Below, in pieces: positions 50,705 to 64,000 of a stretch of 64,000 nucleotides of DNA. The notes beneath the pieces are model-generated. The model saw nothing but the letters and a program-made list of their open reading frames with translations. It was not told where the DNA came from and made no database searches. Made by a program: the position numbers and the translations under genes. How positions within the stretch are numbered: position 1 is the first letter of the stretch; each line of letters starts with the position of its first letter. Location of the stretch: assembly GCF_040954645.1 (NCBI RefSeq), contig NC_092810.1, positions 73,806,660 through 73,870,659 of the forward strand, written 5' to 3'. Source of the DNA: Diabrotica undecimpunctata (taxonomy: Eukaryota > Arthropoda > Insecta > Coleoptera > Chrysomelidae).

Positions 50705-53700
50705 TTATTCAATCTCTTCATGATATTGAAAAATGTCGTTGATATGAAATATGCCTCTTAGTCTGTTCTCTGCATCTATTAACACATAACTATTTAGTCC
50801 ATTCTGATTTTCAATTTTATATGGACCTTCAAACATTGGTTGTAATTTCTTACAACGGTTTTCTTTAACATTACTTTTTCTAAGTGAACGAATTAACACT
50901 AGGTCTCCTTTTTGAAATGTGATTGGTTTTTTTATATTTCGATTTTGTCTTCTGATATATTTTTCAGCTTTCCTCCTAATTCGGTTATTCACTTTCTGCA
51001 TTACTTGTTCTAACATATCCTGATTATATTCACTAATCCACTTTTCGTTTCCTATATGGCCAAACATTAAATATTCTGGTACTTCCTCTGTATTCAAATT
51101 ATGTGTATTATTTAAAAAATATTCTACTTGTGGTATATGTTGCTGCCAAGTTTCATGTTGATTTTGGCACAGTATTCTTAAATATTTTATAACTTCTTTA
51201 ATATATCTTTCTGCAGGATTTGCCTGAGGATGTCTGATACTTGTAAAATGAACGTTGATTCCCTTATTCTCACAAAATGTCCGAAATTTTTGGTTGTTAA
51301 AATATGTAGCATTATCTATTATGCAATTTCTAAATGGTCCTATTTCTTCGAAAAATTGATTAATATATAATTTTAATGTTTTAACATTTGTTCTGGAGCA
51401 GGGATATAGTTTAATAAATTTTGTATATAAATCAACTATCACTAGTATATGCTTTTTTCCTGTTGGACTGAGAACTAAATTTGAAATAAAATCCATGGAA
51501 ACTGTATTTAGTTTTTCATATACAACATTAGATTTATATGTGTTCTGGTTTTTGAAATTCTTTTCTTTGTTTAGTTGACATATTGGGCATTGGGTAGTAA
51601 TTTCTTTTGCTATACTTATGTCATTCTTTGCAAAATAATTGTCCCTAAATAGCATCCATAGCTTTCTTGAACCAATATGCATATAATTGTTATGTAAATT
51701 TTTCAATATTTTCTTTGCTAAAGTTCTAGTTATTACATATACTTCTATCCCATTTATTATTTTATAATAAACTCCATCTTTCTTAAGGACTTTTTTTTTC
51801 ACTCAAATTGATCTGATCTCTTATAATTTCTTCTTTAGAATATAATCCAGTACTTTCTACTAATTGATTTAATCCAATTTTTATTGTTCGCTGCCCTTTT
51901 TGTGATGTATTTTCTAACCTTGATAAAGCATCTGCCACTATATTGGATTTTCCAGAAATGTATTTGATTTCAAAGCAGTATTCACTAAGTATTAGACTCC
52001 ACCGATGTATTCTACTGTTTCCATATTTGTTATTTAATATAGACGTTAAAGCTTGGTGATCTGTTTCTATTGTAAATTCATTACCCAACAAATAAAATCT
52101 TAATTTTGTGATACAGTGTATTATACTTGCTAGTTCTAATTCTGAAACCGAGTAACCCTTTTCATGTGGCTTTGTAATTCTTGAAATGAATTGTATTGGG
52201 TATTCGACCCCATCATGTATTTGTAATAATACCCCTGATAATCTCTCTATTGATGCATCTGTTCGTAATATGAATGGCTGTGTGCAGTCAGGATAGTATA
52301 TTTTCAAATTTGACAGAAAAATGTTTTTAATCTCTTAAAATGCTAGTTCTCGTCTCTGATCCCATCTCCATTTTACACCTTTTCTCAGTAGTTCAAGTAA
52401 TGGAATTTCTTTTATACTTAGATCTGGTATCATCCTTTTATAATAATTAATTATTCCAATGAATCCTCTTAAAGTTCTTAAATTGTGTGGTGTTTTATAT
52501 TCCTGAATGACTTGTGTCCGTTCTGGATCCATTTCGATTCCCTTAGTATTAAGTTTATAACCTAAATATATATTACTTCTTTTTGAAAAATTGTACATTT
52601 TTCTTGATTTATTTTTAGTCCAACTTTGTCTAATCTATTTATTATAATTTTTAGGTGTTTCTCATGATCTTCAGCAGTTTTAGAAAAAATTAATATATCA
52701 TCAATGTAGTGAATTACAAAATGTTCATATTGATCCAAAATATCATGAAGACATCTACATAGAGCACTGCAAAATGATTGAAGTCCAAGTGGTACTACTT
52801 TGAATTGATATACTACTCCATCTATCTGAAATCCTGTATACTGTCTACTTTTTCTTTCTAGAGGTATTAACCAAAAACTATGCTGTAAATCGATTTTAGT
52901 GAAAAATGACATTCCTGTAATTCTTCCTAGTATTCCATCTATACTCATTGGTGCTTAAAATTGCTTTTCAGTGATCTTGTTAATATTCCTTGCATCCAAA
53001 CATAACCTGATTTCCCCTGATCTTTTACGTACTACTACTATTGGATTTATAAAACGTGTGTCTGCCTTCTCAATGATTCCATCTTCTAACATATTATTAA
53101 TTGTTTTGTTTACTTCTTCTCTGTATTTATATGGTATTGGGTATGATTTTGTTTTAAAATCTTTTTCTTCTTTAACTTTTATACTATGGATATAATTTTG
53201 TGCAATTCTATTTTCTTTATTGACAAGTCCCTTGTGTTGCTGCAATATGGAAATGACTATTGATTTATATTCTTCAGGGCAATTTAAAACTTTCATCATA
53301 TCTTCTTCTTTACAAATAACATTATTCTTCATTATGTACTCATTATTCCTTGCTTCCAATTTTACGCACTCCACCTCGTAGGCATCCATCTGCTTAAAAT
53401 TTCCATTTCTTAAATATACATTACAATAATTATTCTTTACATTCTTTTGGGACATTTCCCTATCATCAAAATACATTTCTTCTTCATAAACATCATTATT
53501 TTCTTTTAATAATATCCTATCAACTCTTATTCCTTCTTCCACCTCATCTTTCTGCATAAATTTAATTATTTGCCCTTCCAAAGTTACCATTTTTTCTTCA
53601 AAATCTATCTTTACTTTCTTCTTTTCCAATTCATCATTTCCCATTAATATATCAACACATAAATCCTTGACAATAAATCCTTGCATATTAATTTCTTTAT

Positions 53701-54003
53701 TAAGAATATTAATTTTAAAATTGGCTAGTTTATCAATTTCACCCAACTTCTTATTATTTGCACCAATAATTTTAATTTTTGGAATCTTTATTATATCTGA
53801 TAGTTTTAATGTATTAAAAATAAAATTCTCCGAGACTAAAGTACTTTCTGAACCAGTATCTATCATAATTTTAATCATTTTATTTTTGGCCAAAGCATTT
53901 ATATAAATTAAATTAATAGATTCAATAATTTTCTCTTCATCTAAAGAAATAAATTCAGAAGGTTTTTCATAATAGCAATGGCCTAACTTGTAATTCAGAA
54001 AGT
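50705..54003 (-). pseudogene. Gypsy pol (left copy): PR-RT-RH-IN
   Basis: Protease: MIDTGSESTLVS. RT: VVRKRSGEIRLCLDARN, FTKIDLQHSFWLIPL (catalytic Asp), PLGLQSFCSALCRCL, HYIDDILIFSK (YIDD). RNase H: FILRTDASIERLSGVLLQ, ELELASI, TDHQAL. Integrase: an HHCC finger ending CPICQLNK, then VSMDFISNL (D), CIIDNATYF (D) and HPQANPAERYIKEVIKYL (E). Stops after EKQF (52955) and ELAF (52335), and frameshifts near 52,580 and 51,790, inactivate it; the right copy shares all of these. The integrase C-terminus is complete here. Ty3/gypsy by domain order. Confidence 0.93.
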
Positions 54004-55578
54004 TTACTGCACAAAATTTTGATTATTAGAATTGTCAGATGGTATCTGACCACTTGGATCTGATGTCCTATGTCTTTCCCTACTATGACTTCTACTCACA
54101 TTTTCTTGCCTTGTACTATTTCGTTCCCTGTCTTCGCAGCTTCTATTCCTTCGAACACAATTTACCTGTCTGTTATAGTTAGGTCGCTCTGTATTTCTTC
54201 TATTGTTAAAAGCTTGTCTATTATTATTAGTACTGTTATTAAAATGTTGTCTATTATAACTAGTATTGTTATTAAAATTCTGTCTATTTTGATTACTGTT
54301 ATTATTATTAAAATTTTGTAAACTATCACCATACCTAGTGTTATTGTTATATGATTGTCTATATTGTTGATTATCATTTTTATTATATTGAAAGTTATTA
54401 TTGTTTTTTCTGTTGTTATTATTACTTGTCATATTGCCTCTTTGTATTCTTTGAATAAAATTAATAAAACTATCTATTGTTTGAATATTTTGTACAGTTA
54501 CTGTTTGCACAACATCAACATCAAAATGTCTAGATACATTTAAGACTGTTTCATCCTCTCTAAGTGGTGGTTCTACATATTTTGCAACTGTTATCAGTTT
54601 TAATGCATAATCTACCATATTTGATTTTAAATTGTGATTATACTTTCCAAAATATAGAATTTCTCTAAACTTTGCTTGCTCTAATTCACCCCAATAATAA
54701 TTTAAAAATTTATTTTCAAATGTTTGAAAGTTATCTAAATCATTTTCAATACTAGCAAACCAAGTTGCTGCATTGTCATTTAATGTCATTCTAATATAAT
54801 CTTTAATATCATTAATATTATTCACAAATCTTAATTTATGTTTTAAACTATTTATGTATACTCTAGGATGCAAATTTTTTATATTACCAGAGAATTTAAT
54901 CCCAGTCTCATTTGTTAAATTTAAGTAAGGTCTTCCTATGTCTCTCATTTGTGAAATATCATCTATTCTCTGTTCCACATTTCTTATTTGATTACTATTT
55001 ATTTGGATATTTTGTTGTATATCGTCTAAGTTTTCTTCTGTGTTTCTCCTGTTTTCGTTAATTTTTACTTCTAAGTTACATTTCTGCAACTCTATTTTCT
55101 GTTCTATATCTATCTTATTATCTTGAATAATCCTCTTTACTTCTGTCCTCTCATTGTCTATCCTTTTCTTGTAGTCATTCCGTATACTTTTTATTTCATT
55201 TGCTACTTTTTTCTATGCAGTTTCAAGTTTTTTATCCATTTGTTTTTCTATTTGCTTTACAATTTTATTATTATTATCTTCTATTTTTTTTTTCTAATTT
55301 TCTATAATTCTCTTCCAATTTCTGTTCCATTTTTTCATGTCCTCTTTGACTACTTTTGAATTCTCTTCCATTTTTTTCGTATTCTCTTCCATTGTATTGT
55401 TCATCTGCATCATTAATGACATCAAAGCTGCCATATTGACATTTTTCTCTCTTTCTGGATTCATTTCTGCAGTATTTTGTGGAACTTGAACTAAACTCTC
55501 CTCTTGTATAGGTTGTGTTTCTACTTCCACATCTTCTTCATTCTTTTTGCTTCTTGTACCTTTCTTTCCTTGAGACAT
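54004..55578 (-). pseudogene. Gypsy gag (left copy)
   Basis: Starts MSQGKKGTRSKKNEEDVEVE at 55578. It is broken near 55,294 by a shift in an A-run, then by a second shift and a TAG; the remaining 361 codons (55089-54004) are open. Coiled-coil-like charged N-terminus; capsid-like middle (FSGNIKNLHPRVYINSL, NDNAATWFASIENDL, NYYWGELEQAKFREILYFG); Asn/Arg-rich end with no CCHC knuckle. The lesions are shared with the right copy. Confidence 0.9.
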
Positions 55579-55700
55579 TTTGAGACTTTACTTGTTCAAA
55601 TATAATTAAAAATAAAATCTATAATTTTTTCTTTCTAATGAAAATTAATTTAATTATATGAGAGCACTTATCTTCCCAAACTAATTCTTTTAAATAGAGA

Positions 55701-55718
55701 GCCCCACGTTGGGCGCCA
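55701..55718 (-). other. Gypsy primer-binding site (left copy)
   Basis: In sense TGGCGCCCAACGTGGGGC, three nt after the LTR end AACA. TGG matches the complement of a tRNA CCA end; I cannot name the tRNA. Confidence 0.8.
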
Positions 55719-55721
55719 AAT

Positions 55722-56121
<400 letters not shown>

Positions 56122-56124
56122 ATT

Positions 56125-56142
56125 TGGCGCCCAACGTGGGGC
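56125..56142 (+). other. Gypsy primer-binding site (right copy)
   Basis: TGGCGCCCAACGTGGGGC, the exact mirror of the site at 55701-55718. Confidence 0.8.
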
Positions 56143-56264
56143 TCTCTATTTAAAAGAATTAGTTTGGGAAGATAAGTGCTCTCATATAATTAAATTAATT
56201 TTCATTAGAAAGAAAAAATTATAGATTTTATTTTTAATTATATTTGAACAAGTAAAGTCTCAAA

Positions 56265-57839
56265 ATGTCTCAAGGAAAGAAAGGTACAAGAAGCAAAAAG
56301 AATGAAGAAGATGTGGAAGTAGAAACACAACCTATACAAGAGGAGAGTTTAGTTCAAGTTCCACAAAATACTGCAGAAATGAATCCAGAAAGAGAGAAAA
56401 ATGTCAATATGGCAGCTTTGATGTCATTAATGATGCAGATGAACAATACAATGGAAGAGAATACGAAAAAAATGGAAGAGAATTCAAAAGTAGTCAAAGA
56501 GGACATGAAAAAATGGAACAGAAATTGGAAGAGAATTATAGAAAATTAGAAAAAAAAAATAGAAGATAATAATAATAAAATTGTAAAGCAAATAGAAAAA
56601 CAAATGGATAAAAAACTTGAAACTGCATAGAAAAAAGTAGCAAATGAAATAAAAAGTATACGGAATGACTACAAGAAAAGGATAGACAATGAGAGGACAG
56701 AAGTAAAGAGGATTATTCAAGATAATAAGATAGATATAGAACAGAAAATAGAGTTGCAGAAATGTAACTTAGAAGTAAAAATTAACGAAAACAGGAGAAA
56801 CACAGAAGAAAACTTAGACGATATACAACAAAATATCCAAATAAATAGTAATCAAATAAGAAATGTGGAACAGAGAATAGATGATATTTCACAAATGAGA
56901 GACATAGGAAGACCTTACTTAAATTTAACAAATGAGACTGGGATTAAATTCTCTGGTAATATAAAAAATTTGCATCCTAGAGTATACATAAATAGTTTAA
57001 AACATAAATTAAGATTTGTGAATAATATTAATGATATTAAAGATTATATTAGAATGACATTAAATGACAATGCAGCAACTTGGTTTGCTAGTATTGAAAA
57101 TGATTTAGATAACTTTCAAACATTTGAAAATAAATTTTCAAATTATTATTGGGGTGAATTAGAGCAAGCAAAGTTTAGAGAAATTCTATATTTTGGAAAG
57201 TATAATCACAATTTAAAATCAAATATGGTAGATTATGCATTAAAACTGATAACAGTTGCAAAATATGTAGAACCACCACTTAGAGAGGATGAAACAGTCT
57301 TAAATGTATCTAGACATTTTGATGTTGATGTTGTGCAAACAGTAACTGTACAAAATATTCAAACAATAGATAGTTTTATTAATTTTATTCAAAGAATACA
57401 AAGAGGCAATATGACAAGTAATAATAACAACAGAAAAAACAATAATAACTTTCAATATAATAAAAATGATAATCAACAATATAGACAATCATATAACAAT
57501 AACACTAGGTATGGTGATAGTTTACAAAATTTTAATAATAATAACAGTAATCAAAATAGACAGAATTTTAATAACAATACTAGTTATAATAGACAACATT
57601 TTAATAACAGTACTAATAATAATAGACAAGCTTTTAACAATAGAAGAAATACAGAGCGACCTAACTATAACAGACAGGTAAATTGTGTTCGAAGGAATAG
57701 AAGCTGCGAAGACAGGGAACGAAATAGTACAAGGCAAGAAAATGTGAGTAGAAGTCATAGTAGGGAAAGACATAGGACATCAGATCCAAGTGGTCAGATA
57801 CCATCTGACAATTCTAATAATCAAAATTTTGTGCAGTAA
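56265..57839 (+). pseudogene. Gypsy gag (right copy)
   Basis: Same frame and same breaks as the left gag: shift after EDMKK, second shift in the A-run at 56,551, TAG near 56,628, then 361 open codons to TAA 57837-57839. One visible amino-acid change (FENKFS for FENKFL, base 57139). It ends with SNNQNFVQ, overlapping pol in the -1 frame. Confidence 0.9.
57824..57830 (+). promoter_or_regulatory. Candidate -1 frameshift site gag/pol
   Basis: A AAT TTT in the gag frame (caa aat ttt gtg cag taa) fits X XXY YYZ. A -1 slip moves reading into TGT GCA GTA AAC, the open pol frame (CAVNFLNYKLGHCYYEKP). It is mirrored in the left copy at 54013-54019. A downstream stimulatory structure was not identified. 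Confidence 0.6.
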
Positions 57840-60560
57840 ACTTTCTGAATTACAAGTTAGGCCATTGCTATTATGAAAAACCTTCTGAATTTATTTCTTT
57901 AGATGAAGAGAAAATTATTGAATCTATTAATTTAATTTATATAAATGCTTTGGCCAAAAATAAAATGATTAAAATTATGATAGATACTGGTTCAGAAAGT
58001 ACTTTAGTCTCGGAGAATTTTATTTTTAATACATTAAAACTATCAGATATAATAAAGATTCCAAAAATTAAAATTATTGGTGCAAATAATAAGAAGTTGG
58101 GTGAAATTGATAAACTAGCCAATTTTAAAATTAATATTCTTAATAAAGAAATTAATATGCAAGGATTTATTGTCAAGGATTTATGTGTTGATATATTAAT
58201 GGGAAATGATGAATTGGAAAAGAAGAAAGTAAAGATAGATTTTGAAGAAAAAATGGTAACTTTGGAAGGGCAAATAATTAAATTTATGCAGAAAGATGAG
58301 GTGGAAGAAGGAATAAGAGTTGATAGGATATTATTAAAAGAAAATAATGATGTTTATGAAGAAGAAATGTATTTTGATGATAGGGAAATGTCCCAAAAGA
58401 ATGTAAAGAATAATTATTGTAATGTATATTTAAGAAATGGAAATTTTAAGCAGATGGATGCCTACGAGGTGGAGTGCGTAAAATTGGAAGCAAGGAATAA
58501 TGAGTACATAATGAAGAATAATGTTATTTGTAAAGAAGAAGATATGATGAAAGTTTTAAATTGCCCTGAAGAATATAAATCAATAGTCATTTCCATATTG
58601 CAGCAACACAAGGGACTTGTCAATAAAGAAAATAGAATTGCACAAAATTATATCCATAGTATAAAAGTTAAAGAAGAAAAAGATTTTAAAACAAAATCAT
58701 ACCCAATACCATATAAATACAGAGAAGAAGTAAACAAAACAATTAATAATATGTTAGAAGATGGAATCATTGAGAAGGCAGACACACGTTTTATAAATCC
58801 AATAGTAGTAGTACGTAAAAGATCAGGGGAAATCAGGTTATGTTTGGATGCAAGGAATATTAACAAGATCACTGAAAAGCAATTTTAAGCACCAATGAGT
58901 ATAGATGGAATACTAGGAAGAATTACAGGAATGTCATTTTTCACTAAAATCGATTTACAGCATAGTTTTTGGTTAATACCTCTAGAAAGAAAAAGTAGAC
59001 AGTATACAGGATTTCAGATAGATGGAGTAGTATATCAATTCAAAGTAGTACCACTTGGACTTCAATCATTTTGCAGTGCTCTATGTAGATGTCTTCATGA
59101 TATTTTGGATCAATATGAACATTTTGTAATTCACTACATTGATGATATATTAATTTTTTCTAAAACTGCTGAAGATCATGAGAAACACCTAAAAATTATA
59201 ATAAATAGATTAGACAAAGTTGGACTAAAAATAAATCAAGAAAAATGTACAATTTTTCAAAAAGAAGTAATATATATTTAGGTTATAAACTTAATACTAA
59301 GGGAATCGAAATGGATCCAGAACGGACACAAGTCATTCAGGAATATAAAACACCACACAATTTAAGAACTTTAAGAGGATTCATTGGAATAATTAATTAT
59401 TATAAAAGGATGATACCAGATCTAAGTATAAAAGAAATTCCATTACTTGAACTACTGAGAAAAGGTGTAAAATGGAGATGGGATCAGAGACGAGAACTAG
59501 CATTTTAAGAGATTAAAAACATTTTTCTGTCAAATTTGAAAATATACTATCCTGACTACACACAGCCATTCATATTACGAACAGATGCATCAATAGAGAG
59601 ATTATCAGGGGTATTATTACAAATACATGATGGGGTCGAATACCCAATACAATTCATTTCAAGAATTACAAAGCCACATGAAAAGGGTTACTCGGTTTCA
59701 GAATTAGAACTAGCAAGTATAATACACTGTATCACAAAATTAAGATTTTATTTGTTGGGTAATGAATTTACAATAGAAACAGATCACCAAGCTTTAACGT
59801 CTATATTAAATAACAAATATGGAAACAGTAGAATACATCGGTGGAGTCTAATACTTAGTGAATACTGCTTTGAAATCAAATACATTTCTGGAAAATCCAA
59901 TATAGTGGCAGATGCTTTATCAAGGTTAGAAAATACATCACAAAAAGGGCAGCGAACAATAAAAATTGGATTAAATCAATTAGTAGAAAGTACTGGATTA
60001 TATTCTAAAGAAGAAATTATAAGAGATCAGATCAATTTGAGTGAAAAAAAAAGTCCTTAAGAAAGATGGAGTTTATTATAAAATAATAAATGGGATAGAA
60101 GTATATGTAATAACTAGAATTTTAGCAAAGAAAATATTGAAAAATTTACATAACAATTATATGCATATTGGTTCAAGAAAGCTATGGATGCTATTTAGGG
60201 ACAATTATTTTGCAAAGAATGACATAAGTATAGCAAAAGAAATTACTACCCAATGCCCAATATGTCAACTAAACAAAGAAAAGAATTTCAAAAACCAGAA
60301 CACATATAAATCTAATGTTGTATATGAAAAACTAAATACAGTTTCCATGGATTTTATTTCAAATTTAGTTCTCAGTCCAACAGGAAAAAAGCATATACTA
60401 GTGATAGTTGATTTATATACAAAATTTATTAAACTATATCCCTGCTCCAGAACAAATGTTAAAACATTAAAATTATATATTAATCAATTTTTCGAAGAAA
60501 TAGGACCATTTAGAAATTGCATAATAGATAATGCTACATATTTTAACAACCAAAAATTTC
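57831..60560 (+). pseudogene. Gypsy pol (right copy), truncated in integrase
   Basis: Same domain order and the same lesions as the left copy (stops at 58886-58888 and 59506-59508, shifts near 59,265 and 60,050). It ends at CIIDNATYFNNQKF, after the second catalytic Asp of integrase. From 60561 the sequence becomes the reverse-oriented primer site and LTR. Two amino-acid differences from the left copy were seen (bases 59558 and 60120). Confidence 0.92.
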
Positions 60561-60715
60561 CCACGTTGGGCGCCAAATTGTTATGATGTGTTGTTTGTTT
60601 GAATGATGAGCAATGAGTATTTTTAATAATATAATGTATAGGGTTTTTATCGCGGTTCTCAAAGAATTAGTTTGTAATTACTTTTTTAAATTATCTTTAT
60701 TATAACTATTATGAA

Positions 60716-60779
<64 letters not shown>
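60561..60779 (-). repeat. Third copy of gypsy PBS + LTR end
   Basis: Matches 55704-55866 in the same orientation, including the GTAATTAC variant not found in the other LTRs (GTAAGTAC), then (TA)n at 60724-60779. It is fused directly to the truncated integrase. Confidence 0.88.
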
Positions 60780-60781
<2 letters not shown>

Positions 60782-61240
60782 AACCTAGCCAATGTAAATT
60801 GGCTCTAGGTGATCTAGAGAATTCCACTCTTTTCTATTAATAATTTTGTTGACATTTAGGCTTTTCAGATCAGAATAAACACTTAAATCAGTAAATATAT
60901 ATAAATTAAACATTTTAAACTAACATTATTATTATAACCCCACTTATATTCCTAATTATTTAAAATGTCACTTGGAGAGTAAGTATATCTGTCTGTCACT
61001 CACATATGTATAGTTGGTTGCCTAGTCACATGGCTCACTTAAATATATCTACCACATTATAATTACTAAAATACAACTTTTTACAATTATTATATGCTAA
61101 TTTCTTAAAAATGCCCTCACATAAATATATTTTTATTAAATTTTCTAGTATATAACTTCTTAAAATAAACAAATACTTTTTATATCTAATATTATTTAGT
61201 ATATAACTTATAAATTATTTTCTTTAAACACTAATCATAT

Positions 61241-61243
<3 letters not shown>
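60780..61243 (-). repeat. Gypsy LTR copy with internal deletion
   Basis: CTAACCTAGCCAATGTAAATT jumps at about 60,803 to sequence matching 48152 onward, deleting roughly half of the LTR. It ends ATCATATCAA before (TA)n. Confidence 0.82.

Positions 61244-61308
<65 letters not shown>
61244..61308. repeat. (TA)n between LTR copies
   Basis: 65 bp of TA with the same ATATCAA/TTGATAT flanks as 48585-48659. Confidence 0.97.

Positions 61309-62863
<1,555 letters not shown>

Positions 62864-62915
<52 letters not shown>
62864..62915. repeat. (TA)n between LTR copies
   Basis: About 50 bp of TA with one CA interruption, between LTR edge ATCATTTCAA and the next LTR's TTGTTATGATG. Confidence 0.96.
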
Positions 62916-62919
<4 letters not shown>

Positions 62920-64000
62920 ATGATGTGTTTTTTGTTTGAATGATGAGCAATGAGTATTTTTAATAATATAGGGTTTTTATCGCGGTTCTCAAAGAATTAG
63001 TTTGTAAGTACTTTTTTAAATTATCTTTATTATAACTATTATGAAACACACATATATATCTAACCTAGCCAATGTAAATTTAAAATAAACTATCTTTAAA
63101 TTGATGTTCTTATAAAACTAATTAAATTCTATAGACAATGTTAAATTTAAACAAACTATCTTCAAAATTGAAATGGTTATAACACTAACTAAATTATATT
63201 AACAAAATTTTGTACCTTTCTTTCACTGAATGCCTAAATGAACTGTTTTCCACTATATATATTCTAATCACCACTGAATGTCTTCGTATTTCGGTTATCC
63301 TTGTTTTTGTGAAATTTCTTTTTTCAATTATCAGCTTCTACCAATTTAAGATATATTTTTCTTCACCAGCATTTATATACCACCAAGCAAACACCATTTA
63401 TATTTATTCTTCTTTTCAATATACCAATATCCAATTATTATAAGTTGATTTATACTAATCTCCAATCATAATATAATTTTAATTCCTTCCAATGTCCATC
63501 CAATATTCTTTTAATATACTTTTATAATCTTCAATAATTATTTGTGTATAATTATAAATGTGCATTAAATATATGCATAATTTTTAATCTTCATTTAACT
63601 CACTATATTAAACAATTGGACTATTTGTACTTGATTCACTGACTCCAACTAACTTTCATATTTCTTATTAAACTGCTTGACTGACTTACTAAAACTGTGA
63701 ACAATTGACTTCACTAACTAATCTACTAACTTTCATAATAAACTGCTTGACTTCTGACTAAAAACTTCTGACTGACTGACTTACTAAAAACTGCCCTCTT
63801 GAATCCAAATCACGGGTTTTTATATCTTTTCGGATATTCCAGAATCATCTGGTAAGAGATCATGTTCCAATTTGTTCCATTACTTCCATATAGATGTTCT
63901 CGAAAAAAATATCTGTTCGATCCACCGCCATAATCATTATTTCGAGAATGTTCGACTGTAAACAATGGTCACACTCTGCACTCTGGAGAATTCGTTAATG
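62916..64000 (-). repeat. Gypsy LTR, runs off the window
   Basis: Begins TTGTTATGATGTG; the internal CA/TA tract is nearly lost (63047-63058). More diverged from the others than they are from each other (for example a 10-bp loss before TAGGGTTTTT). Confidence 0.87.

Noticed and set aside
54070..54321. Hydrophobic Ile-rich frames opposite gag, possible membrane protein
   Set aside because: Antisense of the Asn-rich gag tail; appears identically in both palindrome arms only because the element does.

Overview
This is a repeat-dense stretch of an AT-rich animal genome, almost certainly an insect. The repertoire points there: R1-clade, jockey and RTE-like LINEs, a piggyBac with TTAA/CCCTCTAT ends, a hAT element, Penelope-like elements (PLEs) and a Ty3/gypsy retrotransposon. 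I see no host gene, tRNA, rRNA, CRISPR array or bacterial feature. Every coding sequence I can support is a transposable element (TE), and nearly all are broken by stops, frameshifts, truncations or nested insertions.

Layout. 1-1,840: two PLE 3' fragments encoding GIY-YIG endonuclease. 2,804-5,962: a 361-bp tandem satellite, six copies one way and three the other, each carrying a hammerhead-ribozyme-like (HHR) motif. 6,139-24,273: a very large inverted pair of a ~9.6-kb unit around a central (TA)n. The unit contains a piggyBac and several LINE fragments, and each arm has its own deletions. 24,384-24,748: a third end of that unit, in a short palindrome whose arms I read as identical. 24,749-26,581: a PLE with most of its reverse transcriptase (RT), cut off by (TA)n. 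27,775-28,256: a small foldback element with a near-complete HHR. 28,700-31,960: a decayed R1-clade LINE on the minus strand. 34,440-40,229: repeats around a hAT element. 40,230-43,875: LINE 3' ends and a remnant of an insect multicopy family. 43,945-44,860: PLE-related foldbacks. 44,865-47,690: a truncated jockey element. 47,690-64,000: a Ty3/gypsy element, a nearly identical inverted copy of it, and a tandem array of its LTRs.

The main pattern is that the long (TA)n tracts sit almost exactly on breakpoints: at palindrome centres, at LTR-LTR junctions, and at the ends of truncated PLEs and of the 9.6-kb unit. The clearest case is a 4,584-bp palindrome of an already dead gypsy element around a 110-bp (TA)n. 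The arms have equal length, share their disabling lesions and differ at only a few bases. Either (TA)n tracts have seeded inverted duplications here, or some are foldback assembly artefacts; the arms of the 6-24 kb pair are too diverged for an artefact.

The second pattern is recurrent HHR-like motifs, in the satellite and in PLE-related elements. All share one extra nucleotide between CUGANGA and helix II. This satellite is the best candidate for an active, little-described RNA-producing system. Coordinates of decayed elements are approximate because I worked by eye.
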